Source of the DNA: Pseudomonas xantholysinigenes
GTDB taxonomy: Bacteria > Pseudomonadota > Gammaproteobacteria > Pseudomonadales > Pseudomonadaceae
Assembly: GCF_014268885.2 (NCBI RefSeq)
Contig: NZ_CP077095.1
Span: forward strand, 62,001-126,000
Length of the DNA stretch: 64,000 nucleotides
Direction of reading: 5' to 3'
Shown: positions 17,125-27,188 of the stretch, piece after piece
How positions within the stretch are numbered: position 1 is the stretch's first letter
How the letters are laid out: each line of letters starts with the position of its first letter
The notes under the pieces: generated by a model
What the model was told of the DNA's origin: nothing
Database searches by the model: none
What the model saw: the letters and a program-made list of their open reading frames with translations, nothing else
Translations under genes and position numbers: made by a program

Positions 17125-18198
17125 ATGGCCAGACCCGGATTCCGCCTCGCTGTGTTCGCCACCCTGCTGGCGCTGCTGGTCGTGCTGCTCGGTGCCTACA
17201 CCCGGCTGACCCATGCCGGGCTCGGCTGCCCGGACTGGCCGGGCTGCTACGGCTTCATCAGCGTGCCCAAGACCGATGCGCAACTGGCCCATGCCGAGCT
17301 GCACTTCCCCGAGCACCCGGTCGAGGAAGCCAAGGGCTGGGCGGAGATGGTCCATCGCTATTTCGCTGGGACGCTGGCGCTGGTGATCGCCCTGCTCGCC
17401 TTCCAGGCCGTGCGCCGACATGCCCGAGATGGCCAGCCCTATCGCTTGCCGCTGCTATTGCTGGGCGTTGTGCTGGCCCAGGCGGCGTTCGGCATGTGGA
17501 CGGTGACCTTGAAGCTCTGGCCCCAGGTAGTCACCGCGCACTTGCTCGGTGGCTTCACCACGGTCAGCCTGCTTTTCCTGTTATCCCTGCGTCTATCCCG
17601 GGCCTTTGCGCCTTTGCCGAAACTGCCCCTGAGCCTGCGCCGTATCGCCGCGTTGGCACTGCTGGTGGTGATCGGCCAGATCGCTCTGGGCGGCTGGGTC
17701 AGCTCCAATTACGCGGCAGTGGCCTGCATTGACCTGCCCACCTGCCATGGCCAATGGTGGCCGGCGGCGGACTTCAGCAACGGTTTCCACCTCACCCAGC
17801 ATGTCGGCCCCAACTACCTAGGCGGGCAGCTGGACAGCGATGCGCGCACCGCGATCCACATCAGTCACCGCCTCGGCGCATTGATGGTGATCACGGTGCT
17901 GCTGATGCTTAGCTGGAAGCTGCATCGCCATGGCCTGACCGGCCTGGCACGCCTGGTACTGCTGGCGCTGGCGCTGCAGATCGGGCTGGGCGTGAGCAAT
18001 GTGCTGCTGCACCTGCCGCTGGCCGTGGCCGTGGCCCACAACGCTGGCGGCATCCTGCTGCTGCTGAGCATGGTGCTGGTGAACTACCGCATCCGCGTGG
18101 TCGACAAGGTGCGCGTGGGCCATGGCTGGCGCCTGCGGCCGATCACCAGCGCGGGCATTTCCCATCACATGAGGAACGACTCGTGGCGACGCTTCTGA
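17125..18198 (+). CDS. ctaA: Heme a synthase, CtaA/Cox15 family
   Basis: It oxidises the C8 methyl of heme o to a formyl group, giving heme a for the oxidase. The 357-aa protein has eight hydrophobic segments and the family signatures GAYTRLTHAGLGCPDWPGCYG, here at residues 28-48, EMVHRYFAG (heme His), VTAHLLGG and HISHRLGALMV. TAGGAGG precedes the ATG. The 3' end overlaps ctaB by 16 bp. Together with ctaB it makes heme a. Confidence 0.95.
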   Translation: MARPGFRLAVFATLLALLVVLLGAYTRLTHAGLGCPDWPGCYGFISVPKTDAQLAHAELHFPEHPVEEAKGWAEMVHRYFAGTLALVIALLAFQAVRRHARDGQPYRLPLLLLGVVLAQAAFGMWTVTLKLWPQVVTAHLLGGFTTVSLLFLLSLRLSRAFAPLPKLPLSLRRIAALALLVVIGQIALGGWVSSNYAAVACIDLPTCHGQWWPAADFSNGFHLTQHVGPNYLGGQLDSDARTAIHISHRLGALMVITVLLMLSWKLHRHGLTGLARLVLLALALQIGLGVSNVLLHLPLAVAVAHNAGGILLLLSMVLVNYRIRVVDKVRVGHGWRLRPITSAGISHHMRNDSWRRF

Positions 18199-19082
18199 GC
18201 ACGGATAGCCCGCGCGCCGGTTGGCGCGACTATATGGAGCTGACCAAACCCAAGGTGGTGGTGCTGATGCTGATCACCTCGCTGGTGGGCATGTTCCTCG
18301 CCACCCGCGCCGGGGTGGCCTGGAGCGTGCTGCTGTTCGGCAACCTCGGCATCGCCTTGTGCGCGGGTGGCGCGGCGGCGGTCAACCATGTGCTGGACCG
18401 GCGCATCGACGCGCTGATGGCCCGCACCCACAATCGCCCGCTGGCCCAGGGCCGGGTCGCGCCGTTGCCGGCCTTGCTGTTCGCCCTGCTGCTGGCCTTG
18501 GCGGGCATGGGCCTGCTGCTGGTATTCACCAACGCCCTCACCGCCTGGCTGACGCTGGCCTCGCTGCTGGGTTACGCGGTGCTCTACACCGGCTATCTCA
18601 AGCGGGCCACGCCGCAGAATATCGTGATCGGCGGCCTGGCCGGGGCAGCCCCGCCATTGCTGGGCTGGGTGGCGGTGAGCGGGCATGTGAGCGCCGAGCC
18701 GCTGCTGCTGGTGCTGATCATCTTCGCCTGGACTCCGCCGCACTTCTGGGCCCTGGCCATCCACCGCAAGGCCGAGTATGCCAAGGCCGATATCCCCATG
18801 CTGCCGGTGACCCACGGCGAGCGCTACACCGCCCTGCATATCCTGCTGTATACCCTGATTCTGCTGGCCGTGAGCCTGCTGCCCTATGCCATCCACATGA
18901 GCGGCCCGCTGTACCTGGCCTGTGCCCTGGGGTTGGGCCTGCGCTTCCTGCAGTGGGCCTGGGTGTTGTACCGTGGCAGCCGGCCGCACGCGGCGATCGG
19001 CACGTTCAAGTACTCTATCGGCTACCTGTTCGCCCTGTTCATCGCGTTGCTCGTTGACCACTACCTGTTGCTGAACCTATGA
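18183..19082 (+). CDS. ctaB: Protoheme IX farnesyltransferase (heme o synthase), CtaB/CyoE family
   Basis: This membrane prenyltransferase adds a farnesyl chain to heme b to make heme o. The 299-aa protein begins with a GTG at 18183, with AGGAACGA upstream. It has the UbiA-family motifs ELTKPKVVVLMLITS, NHVLDRRIDALMARTHNRP (the aspartate-rich site, residues 63-81) and the second site YTGYLKRATPQN. About nine hydrophobic segments follow. It overlaps the end of ctaA and the start of the SCO gene, so the three are translationally linked. Confidence 0.94.
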   Translation: MATLLSTDSPRAGWRDYMELTKPKVVVLMLITSLVGMFLATRAGVAWSVLLFGNLGIALCAGGAAAVNHVLDRRIDALMARTHNRPLAQGRVAPLPALLFALLLALAGMGLLLVFTNALTAWLTLASLLGYAVLYTGYLKRATPQNIVIGGLAGAAPPLLGWVAVSGHVSAEPLLLVLIIFAWTPPHFWALAIHRKAEYAKADIPMLPVTHGERYTALHILLYTLILLAVSLLPYAIHMSGPLYLACALGLGLRFLQWAWVLYRGSRPHAAIGTFKYSIGYLFALFIALLVDHYLLLNL

Positions 19083-19876
19083 CCCGAACCCAGAAAACTG
19101 TCTTTATCCTCGTTGCCCTGGTCGCGCTGATCATGGGCCTGACCGTCAACAAGGTGCTCAACGACCGCGGTCAGTTGAACCCCACCGAACTGATCGACGC
19201 CGGCATCATCCTGCTGCCACAGAGCCGCAGCGTGCCGGACGTGAGCATGACCGACCAGAACGGCCAGCCGCTGGCGCTCAATGAACTCAAGGGCAAGTGG
19301 TCGTTGCTGTTCTTCGGCTACACCTATTGCCCGGACATTTGCCCGACCACCCTGGCCCAGCTGCGCCAGGTCAAGAGCGAGCTGCCCAAGGAAGCTCTGG
19401 AGCGTCTGCAGGTGGTATTGGTGAGCGTCGACCCGAACCGCGACACGCCGAACCAGCTCAAGCAGTACCTGGGCTATTTCGACAAGGATTTCGTCGGGGT
19501 GGCGGGGTCGATCGAGGATACCCAGAAGCTGGCCAATGCCTTGAGCATCCCGTTCATTCCGGCCGATACCAGCAAGGCGGGGTATACCGTGGATCACAGC
19601 GGCAACCTGGCCATCGTCGGGCCGGATGGGCGTCAGCGCGGGTTCATTCGGGCGCCGTTCAACAACCAGAAGCTGGCGGCGCAGTTGCCGGGGCTGGCCC
19701 CGCGATTGGCATTCGGTCCTCGGGCCTGCTGCGCAGGCCATCGCGACACAAGGCCGCTCCTACAGGAGATTGCATTCCTCTGTAGGAGCGGCCTTGTGTC
19801 GCGATGGGCCGCAAAGCGGCCCCGGGGATGTCAGCTTAGAACGCTGGCACCACAGCGCCCTTGTACTTCTCGGTGA
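19079..19876 (+). CDS. SCO1/SenC-family copper chaperone with a REP-encoded C-terminal extension
   Basis: SCO proteins deliver copper to CuA of subunit II. The 265-aa frame has an N-terminal membrane anchor (VFILVALVALIMGLTVNKVL), the copper motif CPDIC (CxxxC, about residues 83-90) and the distal His in YTVDHSGNL. The normal domain ends near residue 205. No stop codon occurs there: the frame runs through a perfect inverted REP (residues about 220-243) and stops only at 19876, overlapping the 3' end of metQ on the other strand by 41 bp. The tail is rich in Arg and Cys and unrelated to the family. Confidence 0.9.
   Translation: MTRTQKTVFILVALVALIMGLTVNKVLNDRGQLNPTELIDAGIILLPQSRSVPDVSMTDQNGQPLALNELKGKWSLLFFGYTYCPDICPTTLAQLRQVKSELPKEALERLQVVLVSVDPNRDTPNQLKQYLGYFDKDFVGVAGSIEDTQKLANALSIPFIPADTSKAGYTVDHSGNLAIVGPDGRQRGFIRAPFNNQKLAAQLPGLAPRLAFGPRACCAGHRDTRPLLQEIAFLCRSGLVSRWAAKRPRGCQLRTLAPQRPCTSR
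19738..19807. repeat. Inverted REP pair (GGCCTTGTGTCGCGA type) inside the SCO reading frame
   Basis: Two perfect 28-bp arms (19738-19765 and 19780-19807) flank a 14-bp loop. This second REP family recurs at 24721, 48892, 58409 and 61430. Here it lies between convergent genes but is translated as part of the SCO frame. Confidence 0.88.
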
Positions 19877-20606
19877 TGAACTGCTTCACCTCGGGCGAGT
19901 GCAGTGCCTGCACCAGCTTCTTCACCGCGTCCGCGTCCTTGTTGTCCTCGCGGGTGACCAGGATGTTCACGTACGGCGAATCGCTGCCCTCGATGGCCAG
20001 GGCGTCGGTCTGCGGGTTGAGCTTGGCTTCCAGCGCGTAGTTGGTGTTGATCAGGGCGGCATCGACCTGGGTCAGCACGCGCGGGATGGTGGCCGCTTCC
20101 AGCTCGCGGAACTTCAGGCCTTTCGGGTTCTCGGCGATGTCCTTTAGGGTCGACAGGATGTTCTTGTTGTCCTTGAGCTTGATCACCCCGGCCTTGTCCA
20201 GCAGCAGCAGGGCGCGGCCGCCGTTGGTGGCGTCGTTGGGGATGACCACGGTGGCGCCGGATGGCAGCTCGTCGAGCTTCTTGATCTTGCTCGAGTACAC
20301 GCCCAGCGGCTCGATGTGCACGCCGGCAACACTCACCAGGTGGGTGCCCTTGGCCTTGTTGAACTCATCCAGGTACGGTTGGTGCTGGAAGAAGTTGGCG
20401 TCCAGGCGCTTTTCGGCCACCTGCACGTTCGGCTGGATGTAGTCGGTGAACTCCTTGACCTTCAGCTCCACGCCCTCTTTGGCCAGCTGTGGCTGGACGA
20501 ACTTGAGGATCTCGGCGTGCGGCACCGGGGTGGCGGCGACGGTCAGGGTCTCGGCGTTGGCCGAGAAGGCCGCGACGGCGGCGACAACAGCAAGCAGCTT
20601 CTTCAT
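19836..20606 (-). CDS. metQ: D-methionine-binding protein of the MetNIQ ABC transporter
   Basis: It is the periplasmic methionine-binding component. The 256-aa protein has a signal peptide (MKKLLAVVAAVAAFSANA) without a lipobox Cys, so it is probably soluble. The NlpA/MetQ signatures TPVPHAEIL, FTDYIQPN, FFQHQPYLDEFN and IPNDATNGGRALLLL are all present. It follows metI by 64 bp on the same strand. Its last 41 bp are overlapped by the extended SCO gene. Confidence 0.95.
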   Translation of the reverse strand: MKKLLAVVAAVAAFSANAETLTVAATPVPHAEILKFVQPQLAKEGVELKVKEFTDYIQPNVQVAEKRLDANFFQHQPYLDEFNKAKGTHLVSVAGVHIEPLGVYSSKIKKLDELPSGATVVIPNDATNGGRALLLLDKAGVIKLKDNKNILSTLKDIAENPKGLKFRELEAATIPRVLTQVDAALINTNYALEAKLNPQTDALAIEGSDSPYVNILVTREDNKDADAVKKLVQALHSPEVKQFITEKYKGAVVPAF

Positions 20607-20670
20607 TGATCACTCCTTGTGAGGGCCGCGACGGCCCCCGAACGGGTCGGCCGGGCCGACCCCATTGGGG

Positions 20671-21342
20671 TTACTTACGGGAATAATGCACGACCAGCTT
20701 GTCGCCGATCATCTGCAGCACCTGGACCAGGATCACCAGCAGTACCACGGTGACGATCATCACGTCGGTCTGGAAACGCTGGTAGCCGAAACGAATCGAC
20801 AGGTCGCCCAGGCCACCGGCGCCGACCACGCCGGCCATGGCGGTGTAGGACACCAGGGTGATGGCGGTCACGGTGATGGCGGCGATGATGCCCGGCATCG
20901 CTTCAGGCAGCACGGCCTTGAAGATGATCTGGCGGGTGGTGGCGCCCATCGACTGAGTGGCTTCGATGATGCCCCGATCGACCTCGCGCAGCGCGGTTTC
21001 CACCAGGCGCGCGAAGAACGGCGTGGTGCCCACCACCAGTGGCGGGATGGCGCCGGCGACGCCCAGCGAGGTCCCGGTGATCAGTACCGTGACCGGGATC
21101 ATCACGATCAGCAGGATGATGAACGGCACCGAGCGCACGATGTTGACGATGGTCGCCAGCACGGCATAGAACTTGGTGTGCTCGAACATCTGCCGCGGGC
21201 TGAACAGGAACAGCACCACGCCCAGGGGCAGCCCCAGCAGCACGATGAACACCAGCGAGGTGAACAGCATGACCATGGTGTCGTTGGTCGCTTGCCAGAT
21301 CTCGACCCAGTCGACGTTGGCGAAGTAGTTCAGGATATCCAT
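20671..21342 (-). CDS. metI: Methionine ABC transporter permease
   Basis: The 223-aa membrane protein has five hydrophobic helices and the ABC-permease EAA loop region (ALREVDRGIIEATQSMGAT, residues about 113-131), followed by LPEAMPGIIA. Its start codon overlaps the metN stop by one base (TGATG), showing translational coupling. It forms the channel used by MetQ-bound methionine. Confidence 0.95.
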   Translation of the reverse strand: MDILNYFANVDWVEIWQATNDTMVMLFTSLVFIVLLGLPLGVVLFLFSPRQMFEHTKFYAVLATIVNIVRSVPFIILLIVMIPVTVLITGTSLGVAGAIPPLVVGTTPFFARLVETALREVDRGIIEATQSMGATTRQIIFKAVLPEAMPGIIAAITVTAITLVSYTAMAGVVGAGGLGDLSIRFGYQRFQTDVMIVTVVLLVILVQVLQMIGDKLVVHYSRK

Positions 21343-22349
21343 CAGCGCAGTACCTCCATATGTACGTCAGCCGCCGTGAAGCGGGCGAACGCCGCTTCCA
21401 TGTCGCCACCCATCAGAGCGAGGGTCAGCTGGCCATAAGGAATGTCCTTGATGCGGTCGATGCGCCCGGCCAGGATGCTGTAGTCCACCCCGGTCTCGCG
21501 GGCCACGGTGCCCAGCAGTGGCGCGTAGGTGGCGTCACCCTGGAAGGTCAGGCGCACGATGCGCCCCGGTACGTGGGCGAAGTCGTCGCGTTGCTCGTTT
21601 TCGTCGACCTGCTCGTCTTCCTGGACGAAGCGCTTGGTGGTGGCGTGCTGCGGGTGCAGGAACACCTCGGCCACCGGGCCTTGCTCGACGATCTGCCCGG
21701 CATCCATCACCGCCACGCGGTCGCAGACCCGGCGAATCACGTCCATTTCATGGGTGATCAGCACGATGGTCAGCTTCAGCTCGCGGTTGATCTCCGCCAG
21801 CAGTTGCAGCACCGAGGCGGTGGTTTGCGGATCGAGGGCACTGGTGGCCTCGTCGCACAGCAGGATCTTCGGGTTGGTGGACAGGGCGCGGGCGATGCCG
21901 ACGCGCTGCTTCTGCCCGCCCGACAGTTGGGCCGGATACTTTTTGGCGTGGTCCTGCAGGCCGACGCGGGCGAGCAGTTCGGTCACGCGCTTGTCGATCT
22001 GCGCGCGCGGCAGCTCGCCGGCCAGCACCAGGGGCAAGGCGACGTTGTCGGCGACGGTCTTGGAGGCCAGCAGGTTGAAGTGCTGGAAGATCATCCCGAC
22101 CTGCTGGCGGAAGCTGCGCAGCTGATTGGCGTCGAAGGCGGTGACGTCTTCGCCGTCGACGACGATCTTGCCGCCGGAGGGCTCCTCGAGGCGGTTGATC
22201 AGGCGCAGCATGGTGCTCTTGCCGGCGCCGGAGTGGCCGATCAGGCCGAACACCTGGCCATCTTCGATGGTCAGGCTGGTCGGGTTCAGGGCCGGGATAT
22301 CCCTACCGGCGACGCGGTAGGTCTTGTGGACGTTTTGAAACTCGATCAC
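21342..22349 (-). CDS. metN: Methionine ABC transporter ATPase
   Basis: The 335-aa protein has Walker [10 protein letters not shown], signature LSGGQKQR, Walker [13 protein letters not shown] and the H-loop LITHEMD. A C-terminal regulatory ACT-like NIL domain covers about residues 260-335 ([20 protein letters not shown]), the site of substrate inhibition in MetN. The GTG at 22349 is chosen because the family begins with [14 protein letters not shown] lies upstream. Longer ATG-initiated frames upstream lack homology. It is the first gene of metNIQ. Confidence 0.94.
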   Translation of the reverse strand: MIEFQNVHKTYRVAGRDIPALNPTSLTIEDGQVFGLIGHSGAGKSTMLRLINRLEEPSGGKIVVDGEDVTAFDANQLRSFRQQVGMIFQHFNLLASKTVADNVALPLVLAGELPRAQIDKRVTELLARVGLQDHAKKYPAQLSGGQKQRVGIARALSTNPKILLCDEATSALDPQTTASVLQLLAEINRELKLTIVLITHEMDVIRRVCDRVAVMDAGQIVEQGPVAEVFLHPQHATTKRFVQEDEQVDENEQRDDFAHVPGRIVRLTFQGDATYAPLLGTVARETGVDYSILAGRIDRIKDIPYGQLTLALMGGDMEAAFARFTAADVHMEVLR

Positions 22350-22525
22350 TGAGCGAACCTTGTGGGGCGCATGGAAATTGGGCTGGCGGTGTGCCGGGGT
22401 GGCGCATTTTAGCCTTTTTCGATAGCGGTACTTATCACTTATTTCCGATTGATCCAACTCGCCGGGCATAACGCGACAACCGGTAATCCAGATTGAACGC
22501 TCGCCGCGACGCCTCAGTCACTACT

Positions 22526-22556
22526 TCAACCAGCCCCCAGGGGCAGCCTGAAGACT
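22526..22556 (+). other. Nested inverted repeat in the katE leader
   Basis: CTTCA and TGAAG enclose GCCCC and GGGGC with small internal loops, forming a compact hairpin a few bases before the katE ribosome-binding site. It could affect translation; it has no T-run. Confidence 0.35.
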
Positions 22557-22573
22557 GATGAGGAGAGCCGGAC

Positions 22574-24718
22574 ATGGCCAGCAAGAACACGCCGGAACCA
22601 CGCGCAAGCCAGGTGGCGGGCACCCAGACACCCGATCGGGCCAACACCAACGCCAAGTTGCAGAGTCTGGAACACTTCCGCAGCGACGCCAGCGGCCAGG
22701 CGCTACGGACCAACCAGGGGGTGAAGGTTGCCGACAATCAGAACAGCCTCAAGGCCGGAGCCCGTGGGCCCTCGCTGCTCGAAGACTTCATCATGCGCGA
22801 GAAGATCACCCACTTTGACCACGAGCGCATCCCCGAGCGCATCGTTCATGCCCGTGGCACCGGGGCTCACGGCTATTTCCAGAGCTACGGCTGTCACGCC
22901 GAACTGACCAAGGCCGGTTTCCTCCAGGACCCGGACGCCATCACCCCGGTGTTCGTGCGTTTTTCCACCGTGCAGGGGCCGCGCGGCTCCGGCGACACGG
23001 TGCGTGACGTGCGCGGCTTTGCGGTGAAGTTCTACACCGACGAGGGCAATTTCGACCTGGTCGGCAACAACATGCCGGTTTTTTTCATCCAGGATGCCAT
23101 CAAGTTCCCGGACTTCGTTCACGCGGTGAAGCCTGAACCGCATAACGAGATGCCCACCGGCGGCTCGGCCCACGATACGTTCTGGGACTTCGTTTCGCTG
23201 GTGCCGGAGTCGGCGCACATGGTGATCTGGGCCATGTCCGACCGTGCCATCCCGCGCAGCCTGCGCATGATGGAAGGCTTTGGCGTGCATACCTTCCGGC
23301 TGATAAACGCCGACGGCGTGGCCAGTTTCGTCAAGTTCCACTGGAAGCCGCGCCAGGGCGTGCACTCGGTGCTGTGGGACGAAGCCCAGAAGCTGGCCGG
23401 CAAGGACGCCGACTACCACCGTCGCGACCTATGGGATGCGATCGAGACCGGGCACTACCCGGAGTGGGAGCTGGGCGTGCAGATTGTCCCCGAGGCCGAC
23501 GAGCACAAGTTCGAGTTCGACCTGCTCGACCCGACCAAGCTCATCCCCGAGGAGCTGGTGCCGGTGACGCCGCTGGGCAAGATGGTGCTCGACCGCAATC
23601 CGGATAACTTCTTCGCCGAAGTGGAGCAGATCGCCTTCTGCCCGGGGCATATCGTGCCGGGCATCGACTTTACCAACGACCCGTTGCTGCAAGGCCGGCT
23701 GTTCTCCTATACCGATACGCAGATCAGCCGCCTGGGTGGGCCGAACTTCCACGAAATCCCCATCAACCGGCCGATTGCCGCCAACCACAGCAGCCAGCGC
23801 GATGCCATGCACCGCATGACCATCGACAAGGGGCGTGCGTCCTACGAACCCAATTCGATCGATGGCGGCTGGCCGAAGGAAACTCCGCCGGCTGCGCGCG
23901 ATGGCGGTTTCGAGAGTTACCAGGAGCGTATCGATGCGCACAAGATCCGCCAGCGCAGCGAGTCGTTCGGCGATCACTTCTCCCAGGCGCGGCTGTTCTT
24001 TCACAGCATGAGCGCCAGCGAGCAGCAGCACATCATCAAGGCCTACAGCTTCGAGCTGGGCAAGGTGGAGCGTGAGGAGATTCGTGCCCGGGAGGTGAAC
24101 GAGATCCTGGCCAACATCGATCTCAAGCTGGCGGCGGCGGTGGCGGCCAACCTCGGGCTACCCGTGCCGAAGGCCGGGACGGTCAAGGTCAAGGACAGCA
24201 AGCCCGGCCAGTCCAAGGCCTTGAGCCAGATGAACCACCCCGGTGATATCGGCATCAGCGGGCGCAAAGTTGCTGTTTTGGTGGCCGATGGCGTGGACGC
24301 GGCGAGCGTCGACAAGGTGGTCAAGGCGCTAGAAGCGCAACGTGCGCGGCCGATGCTGCTGGGGCCGACTTCGGCGGCGGTGAAAACTGCCGATGGCAAG
24401 GCGCTTGCGGTGGATGCATCGATGGAGGGCATGCCGTCGGTGATGTTCGACGGGGTCTGGGTCCCAGCGGGCAAGGCATCGTTGCAAGCATTGGAGAGCA
24501 GTGGCGTGGCCAAGCACTTCCTGCTCGAGGCCTACAAGCACCTCAAGCCCATGGGGTTGGCGGTGGATGCCAAGCTGCTGCTGAACAAGCTGGGGTTGCA
24601 GGAGGATGCTGGATTATTGCTGGGCGATGATCGGAAGACGTTCGAGGCCTTCTTCAAGGCGGTCGAGGGGCATCGGGTGTGGGCGCGGGAGGCGGCGGTC
24701 GAGGCTATTCCTGCATAA
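22574..24718 (+). CDS. katE: Large-subunit monofunctional catalase (HPII type)
   Basis: It breaks down hydrogen peroxide. The 714-aa protein has a Gln/Asn/Thr-rich N-terminal arm, then the catalase core with [12 protein letters not shown] (catalytic His), [33 protein letters not shown] and the Tyr heme-ligand region [13 protein letters not shown]. Residues about 560-714 form the extra DJ-1/PfpI-like domain ([14 protein letters not shown]) that marks large-subunit catalases. GAGGAG precedes the ATG. A nested inverted repeat (22528-22556) lies just upstream in the leader. Confidence 0.96.
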   Translation: MASKNTPEPRASQVAGTQTPDRANTNAKLQSLEHFRSDASGQALRTNQGVKVADNQNSLKAGARGPSLLEDFIMREKITHFDHERIPERIVHARGTGAHGYFQSYGCHAELTKAGFLQDPDAITPVFVRFSTVQGPRGSGDTVRDVRGFAVKFYTDEGNFDLVGNNMPVFFIQDAIKFPDFVHAVKPEPHNEMPTGGSAHDTFWDFVSLVPESAHMVIWAMSDRAIPRSLRMMEGFGVHTFRLINADGVASFVKFHWKPRQGVHSVLWDEAQKLAGKDADYHRRDLWDAIETGHYPEWELGVQIVPEADEHKFEFDLLDPTKLIPEELVPVTPLGKMVLDRNPDNFFAEVEQIAFCPGHIVPGIDFTNDPLLQGRLFSYTDTQISRLGGPNFHEIPINRPIAANHSSQRDAMHRMTIDKGRASYEPNSIDGGWPKETPPAARDGGFESYQERIDAHKIRQRSESFGDHFSQARLFFHSMSASEQQHIIKAYSFELGKVEREEIRAREVNEILANIDLKLAAAVAANLGLPVPKAGTVKVKDSKPGQSKALSQMNHPGDIGISGRKVAVLVADGVDAASVDKVVKALEAQRARPMLLGPTSAAVKTADGKALAVDASMEGMPSVMFDGVWVPAGKASLQALESSGVAKHFLLEAYKHLKPMGLAVDAKLLLNKLGLQEDAGLLLGDDRKTFEAFFKAVEGHRVWAREAAVEAIPA

Positions 24719-24720
24719 GC

Positions 24721-24768
24721 AAGGCCGCTCCTACAGGGATTTCGCGGTCACCTGTAGGAGCGGCCTTG
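24721..24768. repeat. Inverted REP pair (GGCCTTGTG type)
   Basis: Arms AAGGCCGCTCCTACAGG (24721-24737) and its complement (24751-24767) lie between the convergent katE and lipoprotein genes; the 3' flank continues the REP consensus through TGTCGCGATGG. Confidence 0.85.
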
Positions 24769-24803
24769 TGTCGCGATGGGGCGCGCAGCGGCCCCGAAAA
24801 ATC

Positions 24804-25511
24804 TCACTTCAGGTGGGGAACCAGCACCACCTGAGCCGGCAGCGAACGCTGGATCTCATGGGTCTGCTGCAACGCGAAGCCGCTGTCGAGCTTGCGCACG
24901 CGTTTCTCCAGCAGGGTCTTGAGCCACGGCGCGTCCTGGGTGCGCGGCACCTGGAAGACCACCTCGCACTGGTAGTTCACCACGTCGGCGGCGATGTCAT
25001 CGAGCTGGCGACGCAGGGCGCGGCTGTCGGTGGTCTGCAGCGCCACCACGGTAGACGGCGCGGCCGGGTCGATCAGGCGTGCCTTGGGCTTGGCTTCGGC
25101 GGCCTTGAGTGCGGCCTCGGCCTTTTCCAGTTCGGCCTTGCGTGCCTGGGCCATGGCGTCACCACCGGTCAGCGCGGGCGCTTGCGGCATCAACGCACGG
25201 GCACGGGCCAGGGCGGTGGCGGCAGCGTTCACATCGCCCTTTTGCAGCACGATCTGGCTGCGTTGCAGATAGGCTTCGGCCAGCTGGCGCTGGTGCGGCT
25301 CGACCCGCGGATCGTTTGGAGCCTGCGCCTGCAGCGCGGCCAACTGGTCCTCGGCGGTGGCCAGCTCGCTGCTGGCGATGCTTTGTTCCAGCTGCTGCCA
25401 GGCATCCGGTTGAGCAGGCGCGCTCGGCTGTTCTGCCGGGGTGCTGGAGCACGCAGCCAGGAACAGGGAAAACGCGGCAACAAGCAGATAACGTGAGGCG
25501 AACGGCTTCAT
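24804..25511 (-). CDS. Lipoprotein of unknown function downstream of znuB (235 aa)
   Basis: The signal peptide ends with the lipobox LAAC (Cys about residue 21), so the protein is a lipoprotein. The mature part has Ala/Gln/Leu-rich helices (residues 35-165) of tetratricopeptide or coiled-coil character, then a short mixed domain with VVALQTTDSRALRRQLDDIA. No catalytic motif was seen. It follows znuB by 128 bp on the same strand, an arrangement I recall in other pseudomonads, so it may be co-transcribed with the zinc genes. Function is unknown. Confidence 0.85.
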   Translation of the reverse strand: MKPFASRYLLVAAFSLFLAACSSTPAEQPSAPAQPDAWQQLEQSIASSELATAEDQLAALQAQAPNDPRVEPHQRQLAEAYLQRSQIVLQKGDVNAAATALARARALMPQAPALTGGDAMAQARKAELEKAEAALKAAEAKPKARLIDPAAPSTVVALQTTDSRALRRQLDDIAADVVNYQCEVVFQVPRTQDAPWLKTLLEKRVRKLDSGFALQQTHEIQRSLPAQVVLVPHLK

Positions 25512-25639
25512 TCCTGCGACTCTCTATTTGCGCAAAAAGCGAGCAAGTCTACACCCAGGTGCGCACGCTCGAAAACAAGTCCTACAGACCTGCAACCGGT
25601 GAAAAGGTTGCAGGATGCGCTTGCGCGCATCCAGATATT

Positions 25640-26422
25640 TCAGCGTTTGGGCAACGCCAGGCTCAGCAAGAATAGCACTGCCGCGCAGACCACGATCGAC
25701 GGTCCGGCCGGGGTGTCCTTGAACCACGACAGCGCTAGGCCGCCGCACACTGCGGTAACACCCAGCAGGCTGGCGCCCAGGGCCATCTGTTCCGGCGAGC
25801 GGGCGTGACGTTGTGCCGCGGCGGCCGGAATGATCAGCAACGAGGTGATCAGCAGCACGCCGACGATCTTCATCGCCACCGCGATCACCACCGCGATCAG
25901 CAGCATCAACGCCAGGCGCAGGCCCGCCACCGGCAGGCCCTCGACCATGGCCAGCTCTTCGTGCACGGTCACGGCCAACAGCGGTCGCCAGAACACGGCC
26001 AGCAGCACCAGCACCAAGGCGCTGCCGCCAAGGATCCAGGCCAGGTCCGTGGTGCTGATCGCCAGCAGGTCACCGAACAGGTAGGCCATCAGGTCGATGC
26101 GCACGTCGTGCATGAAACTCAGCACCACCAGGCCCAGCGACAGGGTGCTGGGGGCCAGAATGCCAAGCAGGGTGTCCGAGGCCAGCGGCTGGCGCTGTTG
26201 CAGGGTGACCAGCAGGATCGCCAGCAACAGGCAGCCAACGGTCACCGCCAGTGCCGGGCTGACGTCCAGGGCGAAGCCCAGGGCCACGCCCAGCAGCGCG
26301 GCATGGGACAGCGTGTCGCCGAAATAGGCCATGCGCCGCCACACCACGAATGAACCCAGCGGGCCGGCCACCAGCGCCAGGGACAAACCGGCAAGCAGGG
26401 CGTAGAGAAGAAAATCAGCCAT
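25640..26422 (-). CDS. znuB: Zinc ABC transporter permease
   Basis: The 260-aa protein is the membrane channel of the high-affinity zinc importer. It has seven to eight hydrophobic helices and the family motifs [21 protein letters not shown] near residue 30 and [15 protein letters not shown] near residue 200. The ATG at 26422 overlaps the end of znuC by 8 bp; an earlier in-frame ATG eight codons upstream is less likely. Part of zur-znuC-znuB. Confidence 0.95.
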   Translation of the reverse strand: MADFLLYALLAGLSLALVAGPLGSFVVWRRMAYFGDTLSHAALLGVALGFALDVSPALAVTVGCLLLAILLVTLQQRQPLASDTLLGILAPSTLSLGLVVLSFMHDVRIDLMAYLFGDLLAISTTDLAWILGGSALVLVLLAVFWRPLLAVTVHEELAMVEGLPVAGLRLALMLLIAVVIAVAMKIVGVLLITSLLIIPAAAAQRHARSPEQMALGASLLGVTAVCGGLALSWFKDTPAGPSIVVCAAVLFLLSLALPKR

Positions 26423-27188
26423 GCTTGCAGTGCTCTCCGTGGACATGGGCGCCGGGGGCGATCACGGCGCCATGCAGGTCGTGACTGTGATCGTGATGAT
26501 GATGGTAGACGGCCAGGCTTGGGGCGTTCTGGCCGAACAGCTCGACGAAGGCCGGGTCGTTGCTGACCTGCTCGGGGTGGCCTGAGCAGCACACGTGGCG
26601 GTTGAGGCAGACCACCTGGTCGGTGGCGCTCATCACCAGGTGCAGGTCATGACTGACCATCAGCACGCCGCAGCCGTGGCGGTCGCGCAGGCGGGTGATG
26701 AGGTTGTACAGCTCGGTCTGGCCGACCACGTCGACGCCTTGCACCGGCTCGTCCAGCACCAGCAACTCGGGCGCGCGCAGCAGGGCGCGGGCCAGCAGCA
26801 CGCGCTGCATTTCGCCGCCGGAAATGGTCTGGATCGGGCTGTCGATCACCTGCTCGGCACCGACCTCCTGCAACGCCGACAAGGCGGCCGCGCGATCCAC
26901 GCCGGGTACCAGGCGTAGGAAGCGCAGCACCGACAAGGGCAGCGTGGCGTCTACCTGGATCTTCTGCGGCATGTAGCCGATGCGCAGCTTCGGCTTGCGC
27001 CAGACCTTGCCACGGTGCGGCTTGAGCAGGCCCAGCACGGCGCGCACCAGGGTGGTCTTGCCGGCGCCGTTGGGGCCGATCAGGGTGACGATCTGCCCGG
27101 GGGCGACCGACAGGTCGATGCTGTCGAGCACCGCCTCGCCGCCGAAGCTGACGCCGACCTGCTCGAGGCGGATCAGGGCGTCGCTCAT
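26415..27188 (-). CDS. znuC: Zinc ABC transporter ATPase
   Basis: The 257-aa ATPase has Walker [10 protein letters not shown], signature ISGGEMQR, Walker [13 protein letters not shown] and H-loop MVSHDLH. The C-terminus carries a His cluster ([13 protein letters not shown]), usual for ZnuC and possibly metal-binding. The ATG at 27188 overlaps the zur stop codon (ATGA), so the two are translationally coupled, which is why the longer upstream frame is rejected. Confidence 0.95.
   Translation of the reverse strand: MSDALIRLEQVGVSFGGEAVLDSIDLSVAPGQIVTLIGPNGAGKTTLVRAVLGLLKPHRGKVWRKPKLRIGYMPQKIQVDATLPLSVLRFLRLVPGVDRAAALSALQEVGAEQVIDSPIQTISGGEMQRVLLARALLRAPELLVLDEPVQGVDVVGQTELYNLITRLRDRHGCGVLMVSHDLHLVMSATDQVVCLNRHVCCSGHPEQVSNDPAFVELFGQNAPSLAVYHHHHDHSHDLHGAVIAPGAHVHGEHCKHG

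Noticed and set aside
22350..22573. A SAM riboswitch or T-box before metN
   Set aside because: The short metN-katE gap contains no conserved SAM-riboswitch core or terminator pair, and metN starts 7 nt after a plain Shine-Dalgarno-like AAGG.
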